NCBI RefSeq assembly: GCF_014694385.1
Contig: NZ_JAAOCA010000001.1
Coordinates: 1 to 64,000 of the forward strand
DNA length: 64,000 nt
Direction: 5' to 3'
Source: Pseudomonas typographi
GTDB taxonomy: Bacteria; Pseudomonadota; Gammaproteobacteria; Pseudomonadales; Pseudomonadaceae
The notes under the pieces were generated by a model, which ran no database searches, was not told the DNA's origin, and saw nothing but the letters and a program-made list of their open reading frames with translations. Of this stretch, positions 36,103 to 45,134 are shown piece after piece (position 1 is the first letter of the stretch; the number at the start of each line of letters is the position of its first letter). The position numbers and the translations under genes are program-made.

Positions 36103-38079
36103 ATGGCCGGGCTGATTCCCCAAAGCTTCATTGATGACCTGCTCAACCGCACCGACATCGTCGACGTGGTCAGCGCGCGGGTGCAACTGAAGAAAACCGG
36201 CAAAAACTACGCGGCCTGCTGCCCGTTCCATAAGGAAAAAACCCCTTCGTTCACGGTCAGCCCCGACAAACAGTTCTATTACTGTTTTGGCTGCGGCGCT
36301 GGGGGCAACGCCTTAGGCTTCGTGATGGACCACGACAACCTGGAGTTTCCCCAGGCCGTCGAAGAATTGGCCAAGGCGGCGGGCATGGAAGTGCCGCGCG
36401 AAGAAAGCCTGCGCGGCAGCAAGCCCCGCCAGCCCGTCGATTCACCGCTGTACCCCTTGCTGGCCAACGCCGCCGACTTCTATCGCCAGGCGCTCAAAAG
36501 CCACCCGCAACGCCGCGCGGCGGTGGAGTACCTCAAGGGCCGTGGGCTGTCTGGCGAGGTTGCCCGCGATTTTGCCCTCGGCCTTGCACCGCCTGGCTGG
36601 GACAACCTGCTCAAGCACTTCGGCGCCGACAACCTACAGCAAAAAGTCATGATCGATGCCGGGCTGTTGATCGAGAACGCCGAAACCGGCAAGCGCTACG
36701 ATCGGTTCCGCGACCGGGTGATCTTCCCCATCCGCGACAGCCGCGGGCGCGTGATCGCCTTTGGCGGGCGGGTGCTGGGCGACGACAAGCCCAAGTACCT
36801 GAATTCGCCGGAAACCCCGGTGTTTCACAAGGGCCAGGAACTATACGGCCTCTACGAGGCACGCAAACACAACCGCAACCTCGATGAAATCATCGTGGTC
36901 GAAGGCTACATGGATGTCATCGCCCTGGCCCAGCAGGGGCTGCGCAACGCCGTTGCCACCCTGGGCACCGCCACCAGCGAGGAGCACCTCAAGCGCCTTT
37001 TTCGCCTAGTGCCTAGCGTGCTGTTCTGCTTCGACGGCGACCAGGCTGGCCGCAACGCCGCCTGGCGGGCGCTGGAAGCCACGCTGCCGAGCCTGCAGGA
37101 TGGGCGCAAGGCACGTTTTTTGTTCCTGCCTGAAGGCGAAGACCCGGATTCGCTGGTGCGGGCCGAGGGCCTGGATGCCTTCCGCGCACGCATCCATCAA
37201 CATGCGCAGCCGCTGGCCGATTATTTCTTCCAGCAGCTCACGGCCGAGGCCGACCCGCGCTCCTTGGAAGGCAAGGCGCACATGGCCACGCTGGCGCGCC
37301 CGCTGATCGAGCGCGTTCCCGGTGCGAACCTCAAGGCACTGATGCTAGGCCGCCTGGCGGAAATCACCGGCCTTTCGCCCGGCGCCATGGACCGCTTGTC
37401 GCAAAACGCGGGGCCGACAGCGCCGGGGCCCGGGCCGGATTACGACGGTCACATCGACTTCCACGGGCCCGGCGATTACAGCCCGGCCTACGCCGACCCG
37501 GCCGGCCCTTCGCAACGCCATGGAAGCTGGCCGCGCGACGAGCAGGGCGGGAAAAAACAATGGGGCCGGGATGGCAGTAAGCCTTGGCAGCGCGGTAACC
37601 GCCGGCGCGAGTTCGAGCCACGTGCCCCGCGGCCGCCGGCGAGCGTCGAACCCCCGGTACTCAGCGCGCTGCGCAGCTTGCTGCACCACCCACAATTGGC
37701 CACAAAGGTAGAAGATGCCAGCCATTTTGCGGACGAAAACCAAGTTTATTCGCAGTTGCTGGTGGCGCTGCTCGAGGCCCTGCAGAAGAATCCTCGGCTA
37801 CGCTCATTACAACTTATCGCACGTTGGCACGGCACCGACCAGGGCCGCCTGCTGACCGCATTGGCAGAAAAGGAGTGGTTGATCGATGCCGACAACCTTG
37901 AACAACAATTTTTCGACACCATAACCAGTTTGTCGGCGCGCCAACGTGAGCGCGCCCTCGAGCTGCTGCTCAACAAGGCCCGGCAGGGCCAGCAACTCAG
38001 TGCAGAGGAAAAAACCCATCTGCGCGACCTCTTGAACAGCAAGGCGAACGCACAAACCCCGACCTCAACTGGCGTGTGA
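36103..38079 (+). CDS. dnaG: DNA primase
   Basis: Makes RNA primers for replication. It has 658 residues. The zinc ribbon is formed by C40, H43, C61 and C64 (CPFHKEKTPSF, YYCFGCGAGG). The RNA polymerase domain carries RDRVIFPIRDSRGRVIAFGGR, the TOPRIM motif IIVVEGYMDVIAL and FCFDGDQAGRNAAWRA. A linker rich in Pro and Gly near 430-520 leads to the DnaB-binding C-terminal domain. It lies between rpsU and rpoD as expected. Confidence 0.97.
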   Translation: MAGLIPQSFIDDLLNRTDIVDVVSARVQLKKTGKNYAACCPFHKEKTPSFTVSPDKQFYYCFGCGAGGNALGFVMDHDNLEFPQAVEELAKAAGMEVPREESLRGSKPRQPVDSPLYPLLANAADFYRQALKSHPQRRAAVEYLKGRGLSGEVARDFALGLAPPGWDNLLKHFGADNLQQKVMIDAGLLIENAETGKRYDRFRDRVIFPIRDSRGRVIAFGGRVLGDDKPKYLNSPETPVFHKGQELYGLYEARKHNRNLDEIIVVEGYMDVIALAQQGLRNAVATLGTATSEEHLKRLFRLVPSVLFCFDGDQAGRNAAWRALEATLPSLQDGRKARFLFLPEGEDPDSLVRAEGLDAFRARIHQHAQPLADYFFQQLTAEADPRSLEGKAHMATLARPLIERVPGANLKALMLGRLAEITGLSPGAMDRLSQNAGPTAPGPGPDYDGHIDFHGPGDYSPAYADPAGPSQRHGSWPRDEQGGKKQWGRDGSKPWQRGNRRREFEPRAPRPPASVEPPVLSALRSLLHHPQLATKVEDASHFADENQVYSQLLVALLEALQKNPRLRSLQLIARWHGTDQGRLLTALAEKEWLIDADNLEQQFFDTITSLSARQRERALELLLNKARQGQQLSAEEKTHLRDLLNSKANAQTPTSTGV

Positions 38080-38093
38080 GGTCACAGCTCAGG

Positions 38094-38099
38094 TATAAT
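38094..38099 (+). promoter_or_regulatory. Candidate -10 box of an internal rpoD promoter
   Basis: Perfect TATAAT 47 bases ahead of the rpoD start, in the 66-base dnaG-rpoD gap. No convincing -35 is seen, so this is a weak call. Confidence 0.35.
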
Positions 38100-38145
38100 C
38101 CTCGGCTTGTTTTTTGCCCGCCAAGACCTAAGTGGATAGGGTGTT

Positions 38146-39993
38146 ATGTCCGGAAAAGCGCAACAGCAATCTCGTATCAAAGAGTTGATCACCCGCGGTC
38201 GTGAGCAGGGCTACCTGACTTACGCGGAGGTCAACGACCACCTGCCTGAGGATATTTCAGATCCGGAGCAGGTGGAAGACATCATCCGCATGATCAACGA
38301 CATGGGGATCAACGTATTCGAGAGTGCCCCGGATGCGGATGCCCTACTACTCGCCGAGGCCGATACCGACGAAGCCGCCGCCGAGGAAGCCGCCGCGGCC
38401 CTCGCCGCGGTGGAAACCGACATTGGCCGCACCACGGACCCAGTGCGCATGTACATGCGCGAAATGGGCACCGTGGAACTGCTGACTCGCGAAGGCGAAA
38501 TCGAAATCGCCAAACGCATCGAGGAAGGCATCCGGGAAGTGATGGGCGCGATCGCGCACTTCCCTGGCACGGTCGATCACATCCTCGGCGAATACGACCG
38601 CGTGACCACCGAAGGTGGCCGCCTGTCCGACGTGCTCAGCGGCTACATTGACCCCGACGACGTCATCGCCGAGCCGGCCGACCCGCCACCTCCCGTCGAC
38701 CCTAAAGCGGCCCCAGCCGCCGAAAAAGACGACGAAGACGAGGCCGAGGAAGCCAGTGACGACGAAGAAGAAACCGACAACGGCCCCGACCCGGAAATAG
38801 CCCGCCAACGCTTCGGCGCCGTGGCCGAGCAACTCGAGGTGACCCGCAAGGTCATCAAGAAGCATGGCCGCAACAGCAAGGAAGGTATGGCCGAGCTGCT
38901 GGGCCTGGCCGAGCTGTTCATGCCGATCAAGCTGGTGCCCAAGCAGTACGAAGCGCTGGTCGAGCAAGTGCGCGGTTCCCTGGACCGAGTGCGTGCCCAG
39001 GAACGCGCGATCATGCAACTGTGTGTGCGGGATGCCCGCATGCCCCGTGCTGACTTCCTGCGCTCGTTCCCTGGCAACGAAGTCGACACCGGCTGGGCCG
39101 AGGCCCTGGCCAATGGCAAGGCCAAATACGCCGAAGCCATCGCTCGGCTGCAAGCCGACATCCGCCGCTGCCAGGAAAAACTTGCGGCCCTGCAGCAGGA
39201 AACCGGCCTGTCGATCGCCGAGATCAAGGACATCAACCGGCGCATGTCCATCGGTGAGGCCAAGGCCCGCCGTGCCAAGAAGGAAATGGTCGAGGCCAAC
39301 CTTCGCCTGGTGATTTCCATCGCCAAAAAGTACACCAACCGTGGCTTGCAGTTCCTCGACTTGATCCAGGAAGGCAACATCGGCCTGATGAAGGCGGTGG
39401 ACAAGTTCGAATACCGGCGCGGCTACAAGTTCTCGACCTACGCAACCTGGTGGATTCGCCAAGCGATCACTCGCTCGATCGCCGACCAGGCACGCACCAT
39501 CCGCATTCCGGTGCACATGATCGAAACGATCAACAAGCTCAACCGCATTTCCCGGCAGATGCTTCAGGAAATGGGCCGCGAGCCGACGCCGGAAGAGCTG
39601 GGTGAGCGCATGGAGATGCCAGAGGACAAGATCCGCAAGGTGCTGAAGATCGCCAAGGAGCCGATCTCCATGGAAACCCCGATCGGCGACGACGAAGACT
39701 CCCACTTGGGTGACTTCATCGAAGACTCCACCATGCAGTCTCCGATCGACGTGGCCACCGTCGAAAGCCTCAAGGAAGCGACCCGCGAAGTGCTTTCGGG
39801 CCTCACCGCACGCGAAGCCAAGGTGCTGCGCATGCGTTTCGGGATCGACATGAACACCGACCACACCCTCGAGGAAGTGGGCAAGCAGTTCGACGTGACC
39901 CGTGAGCGTATCCGCCAGATCGAAGCCAAGGCACTGCGCAAGCTGCGCCACCCCACCCGCAGCGAACACCTGCGCTCGTTCCTCGACGAGTAA
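38146..39993 (+). CDS. rpoD: RNA polymerase sigma factor RpoD (sigma-70)
   Basis: Housekeeping sigma factor, 615 residues. Region 1.1 fills the N-terminus. A long acidic low-complexity stretch (about residues 185-215, Asp/Glu/Pro-rich) lies in the non-conserved region typical of proteobacterial sigma-70. Region 2 contains [19 protein letters not shown] and the -10 contact segment [18 protein letters not shown]; region 4 ends with the -35 helix [17 protein letters not shown]. It is the third gene of rpsU-dnaG-rpoD and is followed by a strong hairpin. Confidence 0.98.
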   Translation: MSGKAQQQSRIKELITRGREQGYLTYAEVNDHLPEDISDPEQVEDIIRMINDMGINVFESAPDADALLLAEADTDEAAAEEAAAALAAVETDIGRTTDPVRMYMREMGTVELLTREGEIEIAKRIEEGIREVMGAIAHFPGTVDHILGEYDRVTTEGGRLSDVLSGYIDPDDVIAEPADPPPPVDPKAAPAAEKDDEDEAEEASDDEEETDNGPDPEIARQRFGAVAEQLEVTRKVIKKHGRNSKEGMAELLGLAELFMPIKLVPKQYEALVEQVRGSLDRVRAQERAIMQLCVRDARMPRADFLRSFPGNEVDTGWAEALANGKAKYAEAIARLQADIRRCQEKLAALQQETGLSIAEIKDINRRMSIGEAKARRAKKEMVEANLRLVISIAKKYTNRGLQFLDLIQEGNIGLMKAVDKFEYRRGYKFSTYATWWIRQAITRSIADQARTIRIPVHMIETINKLNRISRQMLQEMGREPTPEELGERMEMPEDKIRKVLKIAKEPISMETPIGDDEDSHLGDFIEDSTMQSPIDVATVESLKEATREVLSGLTAREAKVLRMRFGIDMNTDHTLEEVGKQFDVTRERIRQIEAKALRKLRHPTRSEHLRSFLDE

Positions 39994-40003
39994 CCCAGGC
40001 CAG

Positions 40004-40025
40004 CCCCTCCCCGCCCGGGGAGGGG
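40004..40025 (+). terminator. rpoD terminator hairpin
   Basis: CCCCTCCCC (40004-40012) pairs perfectly with GGGGAGGGG (40017-40025) across a four-base loop, followed by TGTTCGTTT. It starts 11 bases after the rpoD stop. Confidence 0.75.
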
Positions 40026-40200
40026 TGTTCGTTTCGCCTCCCCTAAAGCTTCCGCCGGCACCTCAGCGCGCATGCGGATAATCTCAGTGCCTCCTGCCCC
40101 ATCCTGCACAGCCCCAGCTATCGCCGCGAAAGCGTTCGAAACCGCTTCGTGCAACCTCCTGTTACGCCTTTTTAAGATGGCGTAGCAAGCCAACCGTCGT

Positions 40201-40206
40201 TATAAT
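40201..40206 (+). promoter_or_regulatory. -10 box of the tRNA gene
   Basis: TATAAT ends 13 bases before the mature tRNA 5' end. A -35 match is poor. The rest of the 226-base rpoD-tRNA gap holds the rpoD terminator and no gene. Confidence 0.45.
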
Positions 40207-40219
40207 CCGCGGCCAGTCA

Positions 40220-40296
40220 GGGCCTATAGCTCAGTTGGTTAGAGCAGAGGACTCATAATCCTTTGGTCCACGGTTCGAGTCCGTGTGGGCCCACCA
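40220..40296 (+). tRNA. tRNA with CAT anticodon, probably tRNA-Ile2 (lysidine), island target
   Basis: Complete 77-base cloverleaf with encoded CCA. The acceptor stem GGGCCTA pairs with TGGGCCC (one G-U), the D arm is AGCTCAGTTGGTTAGAGC, anticodon CAT is at 40254-40256 in the loop CTCATAA, and the T arm is GGTTCGAGTCC. CAT alone suggests tRNA-Met. However pairs C4-G69 and C5-G68 are the E. coli TilS determinants of tRNA-Ile2, which elongator tRNA-Met lacks. I favour Ile2; this is inference. Its 3' 46 bases are repeated at 52132-52177. Confidence 0.9.
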
Positions 40297-40342
40297 ACTC
40301 CAAAGCCGCGCATTGCGCGGCTTTCGTGTTTCTGGGTGGTTC
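40251..40342 (+). repeat. Direct repeat copy 1: left attachment site (attL) in tRNA 3' half
   Basis: 92 bases identical to 52132-52223. It covers the tRNA from the anticodon loop to CCA, the terminator hairpin and some flanking DNA. Similarity continues at lower identity into the integrase remnants. The repeat is exactly what a tRNA-targeting tyrosine recombinase would leave. Confidence 0.88.
40302..40324 (+). terminator. tRNA terminator hairpin (copy 1)
   Basis: AAAGCCGCGC-ATT-GCGCGGCTTT, a ten-base perfect stem six bases past the tRNA, followed by CGTGTTTCT. It is part of the repeated att block. Confidence 0.75.
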
Positions 40343-40423
40343 CTCACAATTACAGTCCTATGGTCCAAAGGTACAAAATCGGTGCAGTGCTGGTGCGCCA
40401 GTACACCTTTGGAGTCCGCTCAG

Positions 40424-40815
40424 ATGGCAACACTAGTCAAAACTCCTTGCGGCACTTGGAAGGCTTTGATCCGAAAACCGGATGGCCAACAGTAGCCAAA
40501 ACCTTTCTTACCAAGCGTGATGCGGAGGACTGGTCGCGACGTACCGAAGACGAAATGGTCAGAGGTGTGTATATCCAGCGCAGCGGATCTGAACGGCTGA
40601 CACTCGAAAATGCCCTGCGGCGGTATATACGTGAAGTCCGCCCGACCAAAAAGCCCACCACGCATAGGGCCGGGGCGACCAAAGCTCAGCAATTGACCAA
40701 GCACCTGGGTAGGTACTCTCTGGCCGCCCTGTCGTCTGAGGTGATTGCGAACTATCGCGATACCCGCCTGGGCTCACTGACCAACCGCGGCCAACCCACG
40801 AGCAACAAGCCATCC
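40424..40815 (+). pseudogene. Tyrosine-recombinase integrase remnant, copy 1
   Basis: Starts at ATG 40424 as MATLVKTPCGTWKALIRK, the Arm-type DNA-binding domain of P4-like integrases. One base is missing near 40473 (CCG-AAAACC here, CCGCAAAACC in copy 2), after which the matching reading frame continues as TGWPTVAKTF, KRDAEDWSRRTEDEMVRG and YSLAALSSEVIANYRDTR. Similarity stops near 40815, before the whole catalytic domain (R-HxxR-Y). It cannot be active. Confidence 0.85.
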
Positions 40816-40842
40816 TGCAGTCCACGTTTCACCGCTGATATA

Positions 40843-41592
40843 TCACTTCAGCACCAGCACCCCCCGCCCCATTCCGAAAAACTCTATCTCAACCCGCGCG
40901 CCCGCTGGTGCCCAGTAAAGCCCGGTCCAACTGCCGGTTGCCACCAGATCTCCGGCACGTAATGGATTGCCCTGCCCGGCTGCATGTCGGGCGAGCCATG
41001 GCAGGGAGTTCAACGGGTCGCCAAACGGATGGCTGGCGCTGCCGCTGAATTTCGTTTCGCCGTTCACCCTTAACTCGACGCGTTGCTGCGTCCAGTCAAG
41101 TCGCTGCTCAAACGTCCGTGGCGCGCCGAGAATCAATGCGCGATTGAGCTGCTGGTCGGCCAGGCGCAGCAGCGGCGCGGCCTGATCACCCGACAGCCAG
41201 CGTGTATCGCAAAGCTCGATACCCGGCATCCACGAATCGATGGCCGCATACGCCTCGACCAGATCGGCGTGCCCATCCAAGTCGCGGGACAAGCGCACGA
41301 TTACCTCGCCTTCGATGCCGAAGCCAAAGCAATAACCCGGCGGGACCTGCCACCCCGATAGTTGCACTGCGCCGGCCGGCACCGCCGCAGCGCTGATTAA
41401 CCCGCCCGGCGCGCCCCCCAGCTTCCAGGCGCGCGGCGGCGCGCTGTCAAACCAGCCAATGGCGTCGGCTACCTGACGCTGCACCTGATACGCCTCGGCT
41501 TCGCTGGCCAGGTTCAGGTCTGGCAAGGCTTGCTGACGCCCCTCACGCCAGCTGCGGATCAAGCTGGATGCCACTTGTTGTACGGCGCTCAC
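40843..41592 (-). CDS. FAH-superfamily hydratase (2-keto-4-pentenoate hydratase-like)
   Basis: About 249 residues from GTG 41592, which overlaps the upstream hydantoinase stop as GTGA; the frame is open to 41820 but that would overlap far into the hydantoinase gene. Family signs: WKLGGAPGGLISAAAV, FGIEGEVIVRL (the metal-binding acidic residues), SWMPGIELCD, and the C-terminal GNPLRAGDLVATGSW then EIEFFGMG, as in MhpD/XylJ-type hydratases. Last gene of the island 1 operon. It may hydrate or cleave a keto acid made by the upstream enzymes; substrate unknown. Confidence 0.8.
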   Translation of the reverse strand: MSAVQQVASSLIRSWREGRQQALPDLNLASEAEAYQVQRQVADAIGWFDSAPPRAWKLGGAPGGLISAAAVPAGAVQLSGWQVPPGYCFGFGIEGEVIVRLSRDLDGHADLVEAYAAIDSWMPGIELCDTRWLSGDQAAPLLRLADQQLNRALILGAPRTFEQRLDWTQQRVELRVNGETKFSGSASHPFGDPLNSLPWLARHAAGQGNPLRAGDLVATGSWTGLYWAPAGARVEIEFFGMGRGVLVLK

Positions 41593-43025
41593 AGCGGCAG
41601 CTCGGTCTTGCGCCGACGAATCTGCGCGGGTGCCGGACGCTCGCACGGCAGGAATTGACCTCGGCCAACCGCGCCGCGCGGCTCTCCATCCCAGACTACC
41701 TCGCCACGGGACAAGGTCATCGCGGGCCAGGCGCTCAGTTGCATGCCTGCGTAAGGCGTGTAGTCGACGTTGTGGTGCAGCATCTCGTTGCTGATGGGCA
41801 CGGCATGCCCTTCGTCCCAAATCACCAGGTCGGCGTCGGCACCAATCGCGATGCTGCCTTTGCGTGGGTACAGTCCGTACATCTTGGCGGCATTGGTGGA
41901 TGTCAGCGCCACAAAGCTTTGCGGGGTAATGCGCCCGGTGCGCACGCCTTCGGACCAGAGCAAGGCCATGCGGGTTTCGACCCCGGGAATGCCGTTGGCA
42001 ATCTGATCAAACGAAACCTCTTCGCCGTGGGCCTTTTTGCCGTCCGGGCCATCGAAGCGAAACGGGGCGTGATCCGAGGAAAAAATCTCAAACGAACCGT
42101 TTTCCAGCCCATCCCAGATCACTTGCTGATTGGCGGCGTCACGCGGCGGCGGGCTGCAGATGCATTTGGCACCCTCAAAACTGTCATCACAGCCCAGCGA
42201 GTCGGCGGTCAAAAACAGGTACTGGGGACACGTTTCGGCATAGACCTTCAAGCCGTGGCTCTGGGCCCAGCGGATCTGCTCGACGGCCTCCCGGCCTGAC
42301 ACATGCACGATCAGGATGGGCACGTCCACCAGCTCGGCAAAGGCGATGGCTCGGTGGGTCGCTTCACGCTCTACCAGCATTGGCCTTGAGCTGGCGTGGT
42401 AACGCGGCGCGCTCAGCCCGGCGGCGAGCAGACGCTCGGTAAGCCAGGCGATGCAGTCACTGTTCTCGGCGTGGAGCATCACCATGGCACCCTCGCGACG
42501 GGCAACCGACAAGGTTTCGAGGATCTCCCGATCACCCAGCTTGAGCGCATCGTAGGTCATGTAGATCTTGAACGAGGTGTAGCCTTCGGCGATCAACGCC
42601 GGCAACTCGTCACGCAGCACCTGTGGCGTGGGGTCGGTGACGATCAGGTGGAAGGCATAGTCGATCACCGGCTTGTTACCTGCCCGCTGATGGTAATCGT
42701 CGACCGCAGCGCGCAGGCCTTCACCTTTCTGCTGGCAGGCAAACGGGATGACCGTGGTGGTGCCCCCACAGGCTGCCGAGACAGTGCCACTGAAAAAGTC
42801 ATCCGCCATCACCGAGCCGTCGCCCGTCGGCTGGTCTAGGTGTACGTGGCTGTCGATACCGCCTGGGGTGACATGGCGGCCGGCCGCATCGATTTCCTGG
42901 TGGCCTCGCGGCAGGTCCAGGCCAAGGGCGGCGATGCGCCCGTCACGAATGCCGATGTCGCTGGTGAACATGTCCGCAGCGGTGACCACGCGGGCGTTGC
43001 GGATGACCGTATCGAAAGTTTGCAT
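41589..43025 (-). CDS. Dihydropyrimidinase / hydantoinase (cyclic amidohydrolase)
   Basis: Opens six- or five-membered cyclic imides such as dihydrouracil, hydantoins or related N-heterocycles. It has 478 residues. All binuclear zinc ligands are present: HVH in GGIDSHVHLDQP, the carboxylated lysine in SFKIYMTYDALK, His in MLHAEN and LIVHVSG, and Asp in SSDHAPF. The ATG at 43025 follows AGAGG. It lies one base after the decarboxylase-like gene stop. The real substrate could differ from pyrimidines, because neighbours are not the usual N-carbamoyl amidohydrolase. Confidence 0.9.
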   Translation of the reverse strand: MQTFDTVIRNARVVTAADMFTSDIGIRDGRIAALGLDLPRGHQEIDAAGRHVTPGGIDSHVHLDQPTGDGSVMADDFFSGTVSAACGGTTTVIPFACQQKGEGLRAAVDDYHQRAGNKPVIDYAFHLIVTDPTPQVLRDELPALIAEGYTSFKIYMTYDALKLGDREILETLSVARREGAMVMLHAENSDCIAWLTERLLAAGLSAPRYHASSRPMLVEREATHRAIAFAELVDVPILIVHVSGREAVEQIRWAQSHGLKVYAETCPQYLFLTADSLGCDDSFEGAKCICSPPPRDAANQQVIWDGLENGSFEIFSSDHAPFRFDGPDGKKAHGEEVSFDQIANGIPGVETRMALLWSEGVRTGRITPQSFVALTSTNAAKMYGLYPRKGSIAIGADADLVIWDEGHAVPISNEMLHHNVDYTPYAGMQLSAWPAMTLSRGEVVWDGEPRGAVGRGQFLPCERPAPAQIRRRKTELPL

Positions 43026-43026
43026 A

Positions 43027-43755
43027 TCAGGCCTCTTCAACCAGTAACCGACCCCAGCCGGCTAGGCCGCGCGCGTCTACGCCGGTGATTTTCAACATAT
43101 CCCAGACCACCGTGGTCACGGTGTCAAACACTGGCACGCCATGCAGGCGCTCCCAGTGCTCGGCGCGGTGCGCGGCGTGCAGGTTGGTGCAAAAGGTGCT
43201 GATGGCCTGGACTCCGGCCGCCGCCACTTTACTCACCTGGAGGTCCAGGGTGGCCTCGCTCACCTCGGCGAACGAGAAATTGTCCTGTAATGAGAGGTGG
43301 CTCTCGCAGGACGCGTCAATTCCCAGCGCTGCGTAATTGGCGATGATCTTCGCCTGCACATCCGCCAGGTACGGCGACACCAGCCCCAGGCGCTGGATAC
43401 CGAAGGCCTGCAAGGCGCGGTTCAGGGCCAAGACCGAGGTGGTGGCCGGCACGCCGGTCGCGTCGTTGATGGCCGCACATAAATCGATATCGGCGTCAAA
43501 GCCCAGCCACCCGGCCGACGTTCCGCTCCAGCCGATCACATCCACATGGGCATCGGCCAGCAAGCGCGCCGCCTCAAGAATCCGCTCGCGCTGAAACTGC
43601 CCTAGCGCATCGGCGCTGAGGGCAATCTGGGTGACGCTGAAGCGCGAAAAATGCACGCTGACTTCCGGCAGGCCGGCAACCAGCGCCTGGGTCAGCGGTT
43701 CTAGCGCGGTGTTGGAAGAAGGCGTCAATACGCCTAGGCGAATACGACGGGTCAT
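43027..43755 (-). CDS. Asp/Glu-racemase-fold enzyme, arylmalonate decarboxylase / maleate isomerase-like
   Basis: 242 residues. The opening LGVLTPSSNTALEP is the phosphate/carboxylate loop of the maleate isomerase/AMDase branch. Racemases and maleate isomerases use two cysteines. Here the first position is glycine, G78 in GWSGTSAGWLG, while the second, C189 in ISTFCTNLHAAH, is kept. Bordetella AMDase has the same pattern (G74/C188), so a cofactor-free decarboxylation is more likely than racemisation. ATGA overlap with the upstream amidohydrolase. Confidence 0.82.
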   Translation of the reverse strand: MTRRIRLGVLTPSSNTALEPLTQALVAGLPEVSVHFSRFSVTQIALSADALGQFQRERILEAARLLADAHVDVIGWSGTSAGWLGFDADIDLCAAINDATGVPATTSVLALNRALQAFGIQRLGLVSPYLADVQAKIIANYAALGIDASCESHLSLQDNFSFAEVSEATLDLQVSKVAAAGVQAISTFCTNLHAAHRAEHWERLHGVPVFDTVTTVVWDMLKITGVDARGLAGWGRLLVEEA

Positions 43756-45134
43756 GCAGGTACTCCACTGTCAAAACTCGAAGAGGGATAGGCGCGCAAG
43801 GGATTGGGGCAGCGTTGCCAGAGGGCGCGGCACACGCTGGCGGCTTCGGCGCGCACCTGCGCCTCGTCCACCCGCGTCGAGCGGCCCTGCTCGATCACTA
43901 TCTGGCCGTTGACGATGACCGTTTCGACATCGGCGCCGGTAGCGTTGTGCACCAGGCTGCCGAGGGCGTCGATGCACGGGGTGAGGTGCAACTGGCGATA
44001 GTCCAGAATCGCCAGGTCGGCCAGTTGTCCGACCTTCAGGCTGCCCAGCCGGTCGCCCCAGCCCAGCGCGGCGGCGCCGTTTGCCGTGGCCATGCGCAGC
44101 ACATCGGCGGGCTGCCAGTCATCGGCGACCTTACCCGCCTGGAGCCGACCGACCGCCAGAGCCCAGCGCATGACTTCGATCATGTCGCCGTGCATGGTGT
44201 CGGTCGCCAGGCACATCGCAGCGCCAGCTTCGAGCAGCTTGCGGGTGGGCGCGGTGCGCCCGGACATCGCATTGCCCAACGGAATATGCACCACGTGAGC
44301 ACCCGAACGGCCGATGCGCGCGATGTCGTCGTCGCTGACATGGATACAGTGGCCGGCCAGCAGACGCGCATTGAGCATGCCCTGCTCGTCGAGCAACTGC
44401 ACCGGAGTACGGCCATACTTCGCTTGCACCCAGTCCAGTTCATCCTGGCTCTGGGCGAGATGGGTGCTGATTTGCAAACCCAGCCGATGCGCCAACGCGT
44501 TGATCTGGCGCAGGAAATCCACCGAACAGGTGTCCGGCGCGTGCGCGGTCAGGTGCGCTTGGATACGCCCTTCGGCCTGCCCCGCCCAGCGCTGCACAAA
44601 GGTTTCGGCGCGTTCGAGCTGGCGTTCTCCGCGCTGACGATCAAAGCGCCGATCACCTTGCAGCACCGAGGCGAAATCGACATCGGCCAGGCGCTGGCTG
44701 GCGAACAGCCGCACACCGGTTTCGGCCATACCCGCCACGGTATCTTCGGCATGCACAAAGCTGTCTACCAACGTCGTGCAACCGGCTCGCAAGGCCTCCA
44801 GAGCGCCGAGCCGCGACAGCGCCAAGGCTTCTTGCGGGTCCAGCCAGGAAGCCTGGGGCAACCCGGGCGTATAAGACGGCGCGAAACCGCAGTCGGGCGC
44901 CACGCCCCGCACGAAGTTCAGCCCGGCGTGGTAGTGCGTATTGATGAAGCCCGGCACGATCACTCGGCCCGGCAGATGCAAATGACGGGTCGCAGGCGGC
45001 GCTGCGCCGGTGTCCGCGCCTAGGTAAGCGATGCACTGTCCGACGATACCCAGCCTGGCCGGGCGCGCTACGCCGTCGATTGGGTCCAAGGCCAGGGCAC
45101 CGGTGATCAGCAGGTCAAAAGCGCGCTGGTTCAT
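43752..45134 (-). CDS. Amidohydrolase of the Atz/Trz (deaminase/chlorohydrolase) family
   Basis: 460 residues from ATG 45134, which overlaps the SDR stop as ATGA; a start four codons earlier is possible. Metal-binding residues are all there: HYH in INTHYHAGLNFVRG, His in STHLAQSQDELD, GHCIHVSDDD and Asp in CLATDTMHGDM. Relatives deaminate or dechlorinate heterocycles such as cytosine, guanine, triazines and S-adenosylhomocysteine. Together with the hydantoinase it suggests removal of an exocyclic amino or other leaving group before ring opening. Confidence 0.85.
   Translation of the reverse strand: MNQRAFDLLITGALALDPIDGVARPARLGIVGQCIAYLGADTGAAPPATRHLHLPGRVIVPGFINTHYHAGLNFVRGVAPDCGFAPSYTPGLPQASWLDPQEALALSRLGALEALRAGCTTLVDSFVHAEDTVAGMAETGVRLFASQRLADVDFASVLQGDRRFDRQRGERQLERAETFVQRWAGQAEGRIQAHLTAHAPDTCSVDFLRQINALAHRLGLQISTHLAQSQDELDWVQAKYGRTPVQLLDEQGMLNARLLAGHCIHVSDDDIARIGRSGAHVVHIPLGNAMSGRTAPTRKLLEAGAAMCLATDTMHGDMIEVMRWALAVGRLQAGKVADDWQPADVLRMATANGAAALGWGDRLGSLKVGQLADLAILDYRQLHLTPCIDALGSLVHNATGADVETVIVNGQIVIEQGRSTRVDEAQVRAEAASVCRALWQRCPNPLRAYPSSSFDSGVPA

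Noticed and set aside
38347-39969. 540-codon open frame antisense to rpoD
   Set aside because: High-GC shadow of rpoD with no family likeness and no ribosome site; the same holds for the long antisense frames opposite lptD (19495-20703) and surA (21866-23233).
40220-40296. Plain tRNA-Met call
   Set aside because: The CAT anticodon is shared by Met and Ile2; acceptor-stem pairs favour Ile2, though not conclusively.
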